Counted from the first letter of the stretch, positions 1 through 8,828 are shown. The stretch is DNA of 64,000 bases from Glaciecola sp965660815 (GCA_965660815.1 CBFIBG010000005.1:62001-126000), one strand, 5' to 3'. Made by a program: numbers and translations. The notes: generated from the sequence alone by a model not told the origin.

Positions 1-2
1 AC

Positions 3-233
3 AAAATACAATCAGACCCTCGACATGAAAAAATTCAAGAGCTGGTTTCCTTGCCTATTGTAGAAAGAAGCTTTCCTCATTGGACAATGGCTTTTCAGAG
101 GATTGAGCGAACGTCCAACTATGATGGCTTTAGTGATTTTATGGAGACAAATAAAGAAAACAAATTAGTCAACCGTAGCGATAATTTTGCCATAGATATG
201 CTCAATTACTTTAAAACAGATCAAAAAAACTAA
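3..233 (+). CDS. BLUF-domain photoreceptor protein, C-terminal part (5' end outside the window)
   Basis: Frame 3 is open from the left window edge to the stop codon, giving about 76 residues. The text KIQSDPRHEKIQELVSLPIV followed by ERSFPHWTMAF matches the C-terminal half of BLUF (blue light sensing using FAD) domains, which end with a D-R-H...I..L segment and a conserved R-x-F-x-x-W-x-M motif. The flavin-binding N-terminal half would lie before base 1, so the start is not visible; the TTG at 51 is inside the domain and is not the true start. About 40 residues follow the domain, suggesting a short single-domain BLUF protein. Family call is fairly firm; the signalling output is unknown. Confidence 0.7.
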   Translation, partial: KIQSDPRHEKIQELVSLPIVERSFPHWTMAFQRIERTSNYDGFSDFMETNKENKLVNRSDNFAIDMLNYFKTDQKN

Positions 234-611
234 TAGTAAGTAGGTCACATTCTAAGATGCCGAATCCGGTTATATACTCTTAGTGTTTTGAAATTTTTAT
301 ATTCGTTATAGCCTTTATATCAATAAAATCGTCATACCTTCAGGCAAAAGACTCAATAAATTGATTAGTTCCTTATGTATAACAAAACCCACTTGCTCAC
401 GAATTACAGGAGTTAGTTCGTCTATTGAGAGCAACGTCCAATGCCAAGATTTGTATAATACGACCAATCATCAGTAATATTGCGGACCTAGACGAAGGAA
501 TATTAAATCCGACGAGGCTTGAATCTTCAATCAAAGCTATAATTTTTTATTGAGAAACTAAACTAAGAATTTTTTCTGAATTGGATGGCCTAAACTTAAT
601 TGAAAGCCCAT
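234..611. other. non-coding stretch between BLUF gene and xseA
   Basis: No convincing gene, RNA or terminator was seen in these 378 bases. On the minus strand a frame without stops runs from about 464 down to a TAA at 315-317 and reads plausibly as protein (it contains TPVIREQVGFVIHKELINLL), but it has no credible start and is interrupted upstream, so at most it is a gene remnant. Confidence 0.4.
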
Positions 612-2096
612 TTAATGTTTCTTTATGCTCTGGATTTTGCTTGTAATCACCCCATTTTTTACGCGAGTGTCTATGGTTTCATTGATCTTTATTTTATCTA
701 CATCGTCCACTATTTCTGAGTCTTTGATTGTAAAACTATAACCTCTAGATAAAACCGCTAACGGACTCACACTGTTTAAAAGTGCACTTGACTTGGCAAG
801 ATTTTGGCGATGGCTTTGCATCATTTTTTTCATGCCATTCCGTAAGGTCTTATTTTTTTGCTCATGGTTAGCTTGTAACCGTTCGAGCTTTGATTTAGGC
901 GATAATTGCTCAAATTGCTTGATCAGATACGAAGTCATTTGTTTTCTTTGATCTAATGTTTTGTTTAGACTCAATGCTAGTCGATGTATGCTATAAGCGG
1001 TGTTTTCTTTATATGATTGAATTTGAGTTTTAGGATCTCTAGATAATAAACGTTTGCACAAATAAGAATGTTGTTGATTTAGTGTGTTTATCAATTTTTG
1101 TGGATGCTGTTGTTGCAGTCTAGCGTGTAAATAATCAAACGCTTGTATATTCTGCTGTAATCTTTTCAAGGGATGTTGAGAGTCCAATCGAGAGACTAAT
1201 TGTTGGCGTTTTTCACTCTGATAATATAGCTTATTAGAGATAGCCTTCATCAGTAATATTTTCCGCTCGTTTAACCCCTTCAACAATGTTTGAGAATCTT
1301 CGCTAAGCATTTCGGCTGCGGCAGATGGTGTTGCTGCTCTCATATCCGCCACAAAGTCTGCAATAGTCACATCAACTTCGTGACCCACAGCAGACACAGT
1401 AGGTAAATTAGATGCGTATATAGCTCTAGCCACTAATTCTTCATTGAATGGCCATAAATCTTCGAGAGAGCCACCGCCTCTGCCGACGATCAACACGTCG
1501 ACTTCTGCTCGTTGGTTCGCTATCAATATCTGATTTGCGATGCTTTGTGCGGCTTCTCCCCCTTGCACCATGCTTGGGTAAATGACTACTTCTATAGCGG
1601 GATTTCGTCTTTTTAATACGTGGAGAATATCGTGAACCGCTGCGCCTGTTGATGAGGTTACTAAGCCTATTTTTCTTATAGAGTCTGGTAGCACTTGCTT
1701 ATTGGCTTGGTCAAATAATCCTTCACCCTGCAGTTTTATTTTTAACGCTTCAAATTCTTGCTTGAGTTTTCCAACTCCTTCCGGCTCCATTGATATCGCT
1801 ATTAACTGATAATCGCCCCTAGCTTCATAAAGACTTAAATTTGCTCTTACTATGACTTTATCACCATGTTTTGGCGTGAAGCTTACTTTCTGATTTGAAC
1901 CTTTAAACATAGCCGTTCGAACTTGGGCATTATTGTCTTTGAGAGTAAAGTACCAATGTCCAGACGCTGCCCGAGTGAAATTTGAGATTTCTCCACTTAC
2001 CCAAACCTGCCCAATTTCGCTTTCTAACACTTGTTTAGCGAATCGGTTTAGCTTAGTGACGCTGATTATTTTAATATTTTGAGGAACAGCAAACAT
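612..2096 (-). CDS. xseA: exodeoxyribonuclease VII large subunit
   Basis: Large subunit of exonuclease VII, which with XseB degrades single-stranded DNA from both ends into oligonucleotides in repair and mismatch processing. The 494-residue length is normal for the family. An N-terminal OB fold (about residues 1-105, with WVSGEISNF) is followed by the catalytic domain (about 130-330, with KIGLVTSSTGAA and the glycine-rich IVGRGGGSLEDLW) and a long Gln/Lys/Leu-rich helical C-terminal region typical of the coiled-coil arm. It stands divergent from guaB, the arrangement seen in many gammaproteobacteria. No xseB is visible in the window. ATG start at 2096. Confidence 0.96.
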   Translation of the reverse strand: MFAVPQNIKIISVTKLNRFAKQVLESEIGQVWVSGEISNFTRAASGHWYFTLKDNNAQVRTAMFKGSNQKVSFTPKHGDKVIVRANLSLYEARGDYQLIAISMEPEGVGKLKQEFEALKIKLQGEGLFDQANKQVLPDSIRKIGLVTSSTGAAVHDILHVLKRRNPAIEVVIYPSMVQGGEAAQSIANQILIANQRAEVDVLIVGRGGGSLEDLWPFNEELVARAIYASNLPTVSAVGHEVDVTIADFVADMRAATPSAAAEMLSEDSQTLLKGLNERKILLMKAISNKLYYQSEKRQQLVSRLDSQHPLKRLQQNIQAFDYLHARLQQQHPQKLINTLNQQHSYLCKRLLSRDPKTQIQSYKENTAYSIHRLALSLNKTLDQRKQMTSYLIKQFEQLSPKSKLERLQANHEQKNKTLRNGMKKMMQSHRQNLAKSSALLNSVSPLAVLSRGYSFTIKDSEIVDDVDKIKINETIDTRVKNGVITSKIQSIKKH

Positions 2097-2228
2097 GACT
2101 AGCCTTTTCTAATTTAAAAGATATCTTAATTTTTATACTTTTACGTCCAAAGTAATTACTTTCCATTCAAGATTATTGACTTTATTTCGTGTAAATACGC
2201 ATTACTCAATTTTTTTATTAAGATAACA

Positions 2229-2268
2229 CAATTGTAGTTTACCTAAGTATTAAAAAACACTACAATTG
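2229..2268. promoter_or_regulatory. 10-bp perfect inverted repeat upstream of guaB
   Basis: CAATTGTAGT (2229-2238) and ACTACAATTG (2259-2268) are exact reverse complements separated by 20 bases. The right arm ends 36 bases before the guaB ATG. It could be an operator for a dimeric regulator or a leader hairpin; each arm also contains the palindrome CAATTG. It does not resemble the PurR box that I would expect for purine control. Function is inferred. Confidence 0.45.
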
Positions 2269-2304
2269 CACCGCAATTAGGCCACTAGTGTATAGGTAAA
2301 TTGC

Positions 2305-3774
2305 ATGCTACGCATTGAAAAAGAAGCACTCACATTCGACGACGTTCTACTCGTCCCAAGGCATTCATCTGTTCTGCCGCACACAGCTAATCTGCAAACC
2401 AAATTAACGCGTGAAATCACGCTTAATATGCCATTAATGTCTGCAGCAATGGACACTGTTACAGAAGCTCCTTTGGCGATCGCTTTGGCGCAAGAAGGTG
2501 GAATTGGTTTTATCCATAAAAATATGCCGCCAAAAACTCAAGCCGAACATGTGCTTAGAGTTAAAAAATACGAGAGTGGTGTAGTCATTGACCCAGTTAC
2601 AGTCAGCCCAACGGATACGATTGGAGCAACCATATCGCTGAGTAAAAAATTGGGGTATTCCGGCTTTCCTGTAATTGACAACGACAACAATTTAATCGGT
2701 ATTGTAACAGGGCGCGATTTGCGTTTTGAACATCGGTTAGAGGAACCTGTCAGTAAAGTGATGACACCCAAAGATAAGTTGGTTACAGTAACATCAGACG
2801 CAAGCCCAGACCATGTCATGGAGTTAATGCATGAGTATAGAATTGAAAAAATACTGGTGGTAGACGGCGCATTTAAGCTGTCTGGGTTGATTACCGTAAA
2901 AGATTATCAAAAAGCCAAAAGTAAACCAAACGCATGTAAAGATGCACAAGGTCGCTTAAGAGTGGGAGCGGCTGTTGGTGTGGCACCTGGTACAGATGAA
3001 AGAATAAAGCTGCTCGTTGAAGCTGGCGTTGACGTGCTATTAATCGACACTTCTCACGGTCATTCTCAAGGCGTTATCGATAGAGTAAAACAAGTTAGAT
3101 CTCAATACCCAGAACTTCAAATTATTGCGGGCAACGTAGCCACCGCTGAAGGCGCGATAGCATTGGTAGAAGCTGGAGTTGATGCGGTGAAGGTCGGTAT
3201 TGGTCCTGGTTCTATTTGTACCACTCGTATCGTAACCGGTTGTGGGGTTCCGCAAATTACAGCTATCTCGGATGCGGTGGATGCCGTTGACAAAATGGGC
3301 ATTCCGGTTATTGCAGATGGAGGGATCCGCTTCTCAGGTGATATCGCTAAAGCGCTAGTGGCTGGAGCGAGTTCGGTAATGGTTGGCAGTATGTTAGCCG
3401 GCACGGAAGAAGCACCAGGCGAAGTCGAGCTTTATCAAGGCAGATATTTTAAATCGTATCGCGGAATGGGCTCGTTGGCTGCTATGAATCAAAACCACGG
3501 TTCTTCTGATCGATATTTTCAAGCAGATAACAGTGCTGAAAAACTCGTTCCAGAGGGGATAGAAGGTAGAGTTGCATACAAAGGGCCGATTGCAAATATC
3601 ATACACCAACAACTGGGTGGCTTGCGCTCTGCTATGGGACTGACTGGATGTGGGACTATTGAAGAGCTGCGTACAAAACCTACTTTTGTAAAAGTTACTT
3701 CCGCTGGTATGGGTGAGTCTCACGTTCACGATGTGAGCATAACCAAAGAAGCACCTAACTACCGAACCGCTTGA
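2305..3774 (+). CDS. guaB: inosine-5'-monophosphate dehydrogenase
   Basis: Oxidises IMP to XMP with NAD+, the first committed step of GMP synthesis, in the cytoplasm. The 489 residues show the TIM-barrel catalytic domain split by a pair of CBS domains (about residues 90-205). The catalytic loop GPGSICTTRIVTGCGVPQ places the nucleophilic cysteine at residue 305. The flap region carries SYRGMGSLAAM, a conserved IMPDH segment. Start ATG at 2305 (MLRIEKEALTFDDVLLVP matches family N-termini). It is followed 83 bases later by guaA, as in E. coli, with a hairpin in the gap. Confidence 0.98.
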   Translation: MLRIEKEALTFDDVLLVPRHSSVLPHTANLQTKLTREITLNMPLMSAAMDTVTEAPLAIALAQEGGIGFIHKNMPPKTQAEHVLRVKKYESGVVIDPVTVSPTDTIGATISLSKKLGYSGFPVIDNDNNLIGIVTGRDLRFEHRLEEPVSKVMTPKDKLVTVTSDASPDHVMELMHEYRIEKILVVDGAFKLSGLITVKDYQKAKSKPNACKDAQGRLRVGAAVGVAPGTDERIKLLVEAGVDVLLIDTSHGHSQGVIDRVKQVRSQYPELQIIAGNVATAEGAIALVEAGVDAVKVGIGPGSICTTRIVTGCGVPQITAISDAVDAVDKMGIPVIADGGIRFSGDIAKALVAGASSVMVGSMLAGTEEAPGEVELYQGRYFKSYRGMGSLAAMNQNHGSSDRYFQADNSAEKLVPEGIEGRVAYKGPIANIIHQQLGGLRSAMGLTGCGTIEELRTKPTFVKVTSAGMGESHVHDVSITKEAPNYRTA

Positions 3775-3804
3775 TGATATAGTCGTTTATCGCTGTTATT
3801 GATG

Positions 3805-3848
3805 TGGCAAGGATTTGTTTGTGCTTGCCATTTTTTGTATTTTTTTTG
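3805..3848 (+). terminator. hairpin plus T-rich tract between guaB and guaA
   Basis: TGGCAAG (3805-3811) pairs with CTTGCCA (3824-3830) around a 12-base loop, followed at once by two T-rich runs up to about 3848. It looks like an intrinsic terminator or attenuator inside the guaBA operon, so guaA may be expressed at a lower level than guaB. The stem is only 7 bp, so partial read-through is likely. Confidence 0.55.
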
Positions 3849-3857
3849 GATTAAATA

Positions 3858-5435
3858 ATGTCAGTTAATATTCATAGTCAGAAAATTCTCATTCTTGATT
3901 TTGGTTCTCAATACACCCAGCTCATTGCTAGGCGAGTGCGCGAAATCGGCGTGTATTGTGAGCTTTGGGCTTGGGATGTGAGTGAAAAACACATTCGGGA
4001 ATTCGCCCCTGATGGCATTATTTTATCTGGCGGTCCAGAATCTGTGCCGGAACATGGTTCTCCTCGAGTTCCCCAGTATGTATTTAATGCTGGAGTTCCC
4101 TTATTGGGAATATGTTACGGAATGCAGGTAATGGCCCACCAACTAGGTGGCGAAGTTCAAGGAAGCGACCTTCGAGAATTCGGTTATGCTCAAGTGGAAG
4201 TATTACAGGCGACTGCTTTATTCGACAAAATAGAAGATGAAATTTCTAGTTCGGGAAATGCGTTGTTAGATGTTTGGATGAGTCATGGTGACAAGGTAAA
4301 AGATATTCCTGATGGTTTTAAGACCATTGCCCAGACTTCTAACTGTCCCCATGCTGCCATCGCATGTGAAGAAAAACAATTCTACGGAGTTCAATTTCAT
4401 CCGGAAGTCACTCATACCAAGCAGGGTCTTAGGATGCTGAGCCATTTTGTACTTGATATATGCAAATTGGATAAATTGTGGACACCATCATCCATTATTG
4501 ACGATGCAGTTCAAAGAATAAAACAACAAGTAGGCGATGAGGAAGTGGTATTGGGGCTCTCTGGAGGAGTCGACTCGTCAGTGACGGCGATGCTGTTGCA
4601 TCAGGCAATCGGCAAACAGCTTACCTGTGTATTTGTAGACAATGGCTTGCTTAGATTAAATGAAGGCGAGCAAGTCATGGAAATGTTTGGGGAACATTTT
4701 GGGTTAAATATAATCAAGGTAGACGCTGAGCAACAATTTTTGGACGCACTGGCGGATGAGTCCGACCCTGAGAAAAAACGAAAAATTATAGGCAATCAAT
4801 TCGTTGATGTGTTTGACCAAGAGTCGAGTAAGCTGGTTAATGCAAAATGGTTAGCCCAAGGCACTATTTATCCTGATGTTATTGAATCGGCTGGCTCTAA
4901 AACAGGTAAGGCGCATGTGATTAAATCTCACCACAATGTTGGGGGCTTACCAGAAAACATGAAACTTGGATTGGTCGAGCCGCTTAGGGAATTGTTTAAA
5001 GACGAAGTGCGAAAAATTGGTCTTGAACTCGGTTTGCCTTACGACATGCTTTATCGTCATCCTTTCCCTGGACCAGGTCTTGGGGTCCGTGTATTAGGCG
5101 AAATTAAAAAAGAATATTGTGATCTGTTACGACGAGCTGATGCTATTTTTATTGAAGAACTGCACAATCATGACTTATACCACAAGGTAAGCCAAGCTTT
5201 TACTGTATTTCTGCCAGTAAGATCTGTGGGGGTTATGGGCGACATGCGCAAGTACGATTACGTTGTGGCAATCAGAGCCGTTGAAACGATCGACTTCATG
5301 ACGGCACGCTGGGCGCATTTGCCTTATGATTTTTTAGGCAAAGTGTCTAATCGAATAATCAATGAAGTGGATGGTATATCGCGAGTGGTATACGATATTT
5401 CAGGAAAGCCGCCTGCTACCATTGAGTGGGAATAA
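3858..5435 (+). CDS. guaA: GMP synthase (glutamine-hydrolysing)
   Basis: Converts XMP to GMP using ATP and glutamine. The 525 residues contain an N-terminal class I glutamine amidotransferase domain (LLGICYGMQ with nucleophile Cys86; the QFHPEV histidine/glutamate pair near 180), an ATP-pyrophosphatase domain with the P-loop LSGGVDSS near residue 235, and the C-terminal dimerisation domain ending in PPATIEWE, the standard GuaA C-terminus. Second gene of the guaBA operon. Nothing unusual was seen. Confidence 0.98.
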   Translation: MSVNIHSQKILILDFGSQYTQLIARRVREIGVYCELWAWDVSEKHIREFAPDGIILSGGPESVPEHGSPRVPQYVFNAGVPLLGICYGMQVMAHQLGGEVQGSDLREFGYAQVEVLQATALFDKIEDEISSSGNALLDVWMSHGDKVKDIPDGFKTIAQTSNCPHAAIACEEKQFYGVQFHPEVTHTKQGLRMLSHFVLDICKLDKLWTPSSIIDDAVQRIKQQVGDEEVVLGLSGGVDSSVTAMLLHQAIGKQLTCVFVDNGLLRLNEGEQVMEMFGEHFGLNIIKVDAEQQFLDALADESDPEKKRKIIGNQFVDVFDQESSKLVNAKWLAQGTIYPDVIESAGSKTGKAHVIKSHHNVGGLPENMKLGLVEPLRELFKDEVRKIGLELGLPYDMLYRHPFPGPGLGVRVLGEIKKEYCDLLRRADAIFIEELHNHDLYHKVSQAFTVFLPVRSVGVMGDMRKYDYVVAIRAVETIDFMTARWAHLPYDFLGKVSNRIINEVDGISRVVYDISGKPPATIEWE

Positions 5436-5491
5436 TCTGTGTGCTTAAAGGTTTCCTTCATGTTGTGAGAAACCAATAACGGAAAGCTAAA

Positions 5492-6103
5492 ATGAAGCCT
5501 ATCAATCAACTTCAGAACCCAACAAAAAGAATTCTGTTTTTAGGTTATAATCAAGAGCAAACTAACCTGATAGACATATTGGTGAAAAATCATTGTGAGG
5601 TTGACCATACTCAAGGCAAAGTGGACTCTATAAGCGGATATGACTGCGTAATCAGCTATGGGTATAGGCATATTCTCAGTCGTGAGGTTATAGAAGGAGC
5701 TGGTTGTCCTATTTTTAATCTGCATATTTCTTACCTGCCATACAATCGCGGGGCCCACCCAAACTTCTGGGCCCTATACGATAATACTCCATCTGGAGTT
5801 ACCATCCATCTAATTGATGGAGGGGTCGATACCGGACCAATTGTTGTCCAAAAGTACGTGGAATTCACTGAGGAAGATGACACCTTTGCTAAAACATATG
5901 CTACTTTAACGAAAACCCTTGAAAGTGTATTTTTAGAATTTCTGCCTTCATTACTGAATGACAATTGGACGGCAAAAAAGCAAAGAGGGATTGGGTCGCA
6001 TCATTATTTAAGAGATTTACCAGCAAACTTTTCTGGATGGGATGCCAATATTGAACAAGAACTTGCTAAGCTTGATCAGGAAGGTTTTAAATACGATAAA
6101 TAG
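5492..6103 (+). CDS. small formyltransferase-family protein (10-formyl-THF type)
   Basis: A 203-residue protein consisting of the formyltransferase catalytic domain alone (PF00551 type). The family catalytic triad is intact: Asn76 and His78 in NLHISYLP, and Asp113 in DGGVDTGPIV, with the same spacing as in PurN and Fmt; the RGAHPNFWAL loop resembles sugar N-formyltransferases. It lacks the C-terminal domain of methionyl-tRNA formyltransferase and is not a close match to PurN, so an amino-sugar or other small amine acceptor is the more likely substrate; this is inference. It starts 56 bases after guaA and precedes a DUF218 gene on the same strand. Start ATG 5492 follows GGAAAG. Confidence 0.75.
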   Translation: MKPINQLQNPTKRILFLGYNQEQTNLIDILVKNHCEVDHTQGKVDSISGYDCVISYGYRHILSREVIEGAGCPIFNLHISYLPYNRGAHPNFWALYDNTPSGVTIHLIDGGVDTGPIVVQKYVEFTEEDDTFAKTYATLTKTLESVFLEFLPSLLNDNWTAKKQRGIGSHHYLRDLPANFSGWDANIEQELAKLDQEGFKYDK

Positions 6104-6176
6104 CCAAGTATTAATTAGCAAACGAAAGAGTAACTATAGGTTCTTTGCCCATTATTGCATTAAGGTGTAGATTTTT

Positions 6177-6761
6177 ATGAAGTGTCTAGTGGTATTGTCT
6201 CATTTGATGTCAAAAGATTGCATGCTAGGTGTTGAGTCTGTTGCGCGTTGCGAGCTTGCTATTAAGAAATTTAATACAGAGGATTATAACTTCATAATAA
6301 CGATCGGTTGGGATTACCGTGCAGATTGCACCACATCAATTTCAGATGTGGTGAAAAAGTTTATTCTAGAGAATTCTCACATCAGCGAAAGTTCAATATT
6401 GTCTCTTGCATCATCAAGAGATACGGTCGGTGATGCTTATTACTGCTTGAAATACTTGTTCAATACGCCCGTCGATGAGTTGCATGTTGTGACCTCTGAC
6501 TATCACGTAAATCGAGTTGAATTGATCTTCAATAAGATTTTTAACCAGCGCCTCATAATCAAAGTTTTTGGTGCTAAAACCGCTGCAAATAATGATAGTT
6601 CAGTATTGATGCATGAAAGACAATCTATCGATGCATTTCTTAATACGTTTGCTGATTCAGACTTGTCATCTGTACAGTCTATATCTAATACTCTTGCAAC
6701 CAAGCATCCGTTCTACAACGGAGAAATATACCCAAAAATTGAAAACAACCAAACCGGGTAA
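6177..6761 (+). CDS. DUF218 / YdcF-like family protein
   Basis: 194 residues with signatures of the DUF218 family (YdcF, SanA, ElyC): an N-terminal strand MKCLVVLSH, a central SSRDTVGDAYYCLKYL segment corresponding to the family's S-x-x-T-x-x-(N/D) helix, and VVTSDYHVNRVELIF corresponding to the conserved V(T/S)-x-x-H-x-x-R motif. Unlike SanA or ElyC it has no membrane anchor or signal peptide and should be cytoplasmic. It lies 73 bases downstream of the formyltransferase gene and probably shares its transcript. Members with roles are linked to envelope or carbohydrate-lipid metabolism, but the reaction here is not known. Confidence 0.7.
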   Translation: MKCLVVLSHLMSKDCMLGVESVARCELAIKKFNTEDYNFIITIGWDYRADCTTSISDVVKKFILENSHISESSILSLASSRDTVGDAYYCLKYLFNTPVDELHVVTSDYHVNRVELIFNKIFNQRLIIKVFGAKTAANNDSSVLMHERQSIDAFLNTFADSDLSSVQSISNTLATKHPFYNGEIYPKIENNQTG

Positions 6762-6785
6762 AGTAAACCAGCAAGCAGGTTTACT
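6762..6785. terminator. perfect 8-bp hairpin after the DUF218 gene
   Basis: AGTAAACC and GGTTTACT pair around an 8-base loop directly after the stop codon of the DUF218 gene, in the gap before the convergent pldA. No strong T run follows, so it may be a weak terminator or an mRNA 3'-end stabilising hairpin. Confidence 0.4.
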
Positions 6786-6864
6786 ATTCATACAGCTAGT
6801 GTTGCACGGTTAACAAGACCTCTCTAATAAGTAGATGGGATAGTAAAGTGTTGAGGCAATATAT

Positions 6865-7878
6865 TTAAAGGAACTTTAGTTTAAATCCCAAACTAATGCG
6901 CTGCTGATGTCTGTTATAGTCAATGAGTGAATCACCGTATCCGTTGAAATACTGTATCAGAAAATCATATCTGTTATTTAACTGATAGGCAAAGTCAATC
7001 TCGATACCGCTTCTATTATCGCTAAGCGACAAATTATTTCTAATTCTGCTAAATACATTAAAATTACCAAGCTTACTGGCAAATCCAATTTCAACTTTCC
7101 CATAATAATCAGTAATATCGGGATTATCATCGCCGGTAGGATCGAGAGGGTCAAGCTTTTCGTCTTCAGGGATGCGATACCAAGCTTTCAGGTAATAAGC
7201 GGTGTTTTTATCACTCAGTAACGCCGTAGCAATGATCCTATTCCAGCTTCTTGATTTTAACCCATTCTGTCCATTTGACATATGATTGATACCAAGTCTT
7301 ACCATATTAAATTGATAGCCTAACACGTCATAATTGGCTGCGAATTGATAAAACACTTCGGGTTCATAATTGGTTTCTCTAAAAGGCTTTGAGATTTCAT
7401 CGCTATACAACTGCCAAAAAGAAACCGCAGTGAAAGCAAAATATGCTCCAGACAAGTCATCAGCTTCCATGAAAAGGGGGGTTTTAATACTTACTTGAAA
7501 CTTAGCTTCTAAATGCTCTATGTTTTCTTCACCCACACCATCTAATGTGATTGTATTGGGATCGCTGACATAACTTAATGGCAATAGATAATTTGTTCGG
7601 TGTTGGCTAATTGAAAACTGATTCTGATTGGCCTGTTTCTCGCTGATTAATTTTTCTTTAAGGACGCTGTTGTCAGGATCGGAATCCTTCAGCTGTAACT
7701 TGGTTAAAAAATTGTCACCATCAGATTTGGTCTCTTTTTTCTGTTGCGCACTTTGTGGCGTTTGCAACTCAAAGCCAACTTGCGTGTTATTCAATGATAA
7801 TTCATTCGCAAAACCATTGCTCATAAACGGCAGTATTAGAGATGTAGCTAAGACTAGCTTGAACGCATTTATTTGCAT
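6865..7878 (-). CDS. pldA: outer-membrane phospholipase A (OMPLA)
   Basis: Outer-membrane beta-barrel that hydrolyses phospholipids misplaced in the outer leaflet; the family is active as a calcium-dependent dimer. 337 residues: signal peptide (1-24, cleaving after NGFA), a hydrophilic Gln/Lys/Ser-rich stretch (about 25-90), then the 12-stranded barrel ending in a terminal aromatic/leucine strand (FKLKFL). The catalytic residues are present with E. coli spacing: His199 and Ser201 in GINHMSNGQ and Asn213 in SWNR. It is longer than E. coli PldA (289) because of the extra N-terminal segment. Monocistronic and convergent with the DUF218 gene. Confidence 0.93.
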   Translation of the reverse strand: MQINAFKLVLATSLILPFMSNGFANELSLNNTQVGFELQTPQSAQQKKETKSDGDNFLTKLQLKDSDPDNSVLKEKLISEKQANQNQFSISQHRTNYLLPLSYVSDPNTITLDGVGEENIEHLEAKFQVSIKTPLFMEADDLSGAYFAFTAVSFWQLYSDEISKPFRETNYEPEVFYQFAANYDVLGYQFNMVRLGINHMSNGQNGLKSRSWNRIIATALLSDKNTAYYLKAWYRIPEDEKLDPLDPTGDDNPDITDYYGKVEIGFASKLGNFNVFSRIRNNLSLSDNRSGIEIDFAYQLNNRYDFLIQYFNGYGDSLIDYNRHQQRISLGFKLKFL

Positions 7879-7994
7879 ACCGGAATGCCTTTATTATTTT
7901 TTTAGCGGTAAAGGTCCATTATACGGTTTATTGCATAGGATCGGATGAATAAGCAAAAATAAAATCAAGAGACAGTACCAGAGTTGCTTTGCAA

Positions 7995-8828
7995 TCACAA
8001 CTTAAGTGACATGCCCTCTCTTGCCCCAACGCACTCGGTTGAGCCGCCTCCCACTTCAATGATAAATGAGGCTTGGTCTACTATATCGTCTACCATTTTA
8101 TCTTCGCGCTCAGGATCATGACTGTACAAAGCAAGTTTCTTTACGTTGCATGCAAGCGCTAGTTTGACCGCCTCTTCTGCAACTGAATGGCCCCATCCAG
8201 ACTTCGCTGGCATGTCTTCAATCACGTACTGTGCGTCGTGAATTAACAGATCAGCATCTTTTGAAAAAAGAACAAAATCTAAGAAGTCAGTATTCTTTTT
8301 GTAAGGAGGGTAGAGTTCGTTGTCCGTTATATAAGCCAGTTTTCGATTTTTGTACTCGATGGTATAACAACTTCCACCCCCGGGATGATTCATTCTCAAG
8401 CGGCATATCTTAGCTTCACCAATCGACCAACTGTGGTCAGCGTATGATTGTATTACTACGTTGGCAGCAATGGCTTCGCGAGGCACTGGGAAAAAGCTGC
8501 CCTTCATTTGTTCTAAAATACCTTCAGGTCTTATTTCTTCCGTGAGTCCCGGCGTGATACAAATTTCTCTGCCAGCTTGGTAAAGGGGCCCAAAAAAAGG
8601 GAATCCTTGAATGTGATCCCAGTGGTTGTGGCTAAGCAAAATATGGATGGGAGCGTTATTCTTAAGTAAGCTTTTACCCAAATTTCGAATTCCAGTCCCA
8701 GAATCTAAAACTATATTTGTGCCATCGTCCAATTGCACGTGAACACAAGCAGTGTTTCCGCCATACTTTACAAACTGACTACCCGGTGTGGGGATTGAGC
8801 CGCGAACGCCGTAAAAGGTAACTAACAA
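7995..8828 (-). CDS. MBL-fold metallo-hydrolase
   Basis: 277 residues with a metallo-beta-lactamase fold: N-terminal YGVRGSIPTPG, a metal-binding H-x-H-x-D-H motif in SHNHWDHIQGFPFF (about residues 86-99), NHPGGGSCYTIEY, YITDNE, and a final ALYSHDPER metal-ligand segment. This subgroup (PhnP/cyclic-phosphodiesterase-like, GSIPTPG N-terminus) is widespread and sometimes fused to response regulators; its substrate is usually not assigned. No signal peptide, so cytoplasmic. It sits between proS and pldA on the same strand, 61 bases downstream of proS. Fold call is firm; function is open. Confidence 0.85.
   Translation of the reverse strand: MLVTFYGVRGSIPTPGSQFVKYGGNTACVHVQLDDGTNIVLDSGTGIRNLGKSLLKNNAPIHILLSHNHWDHIQGFPFFGPLYQAGREICITPGLTEEIRPEGILEQMKGSFFPVPREAIAANVVIQSYADHSWSIGEAKICRLRMNHPGGGSCYTIEYKNRKLAYITDNELYPPYKKNTDFLDFVLFSKDADLLIHDAQYVIEDMPAKSGWGHSVAEEAVKLALACNVKKLALYSHDPEREDKMVDDIVDQASFIIEVGGGSTECVGAREGMSLKL

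Noticed and set aside
3117..3729. Minus-strand frames inside guaB (95 and 111 codons)
   Set aside because: Antisense shadows of a highly conserved gene, with no RBS or family features.
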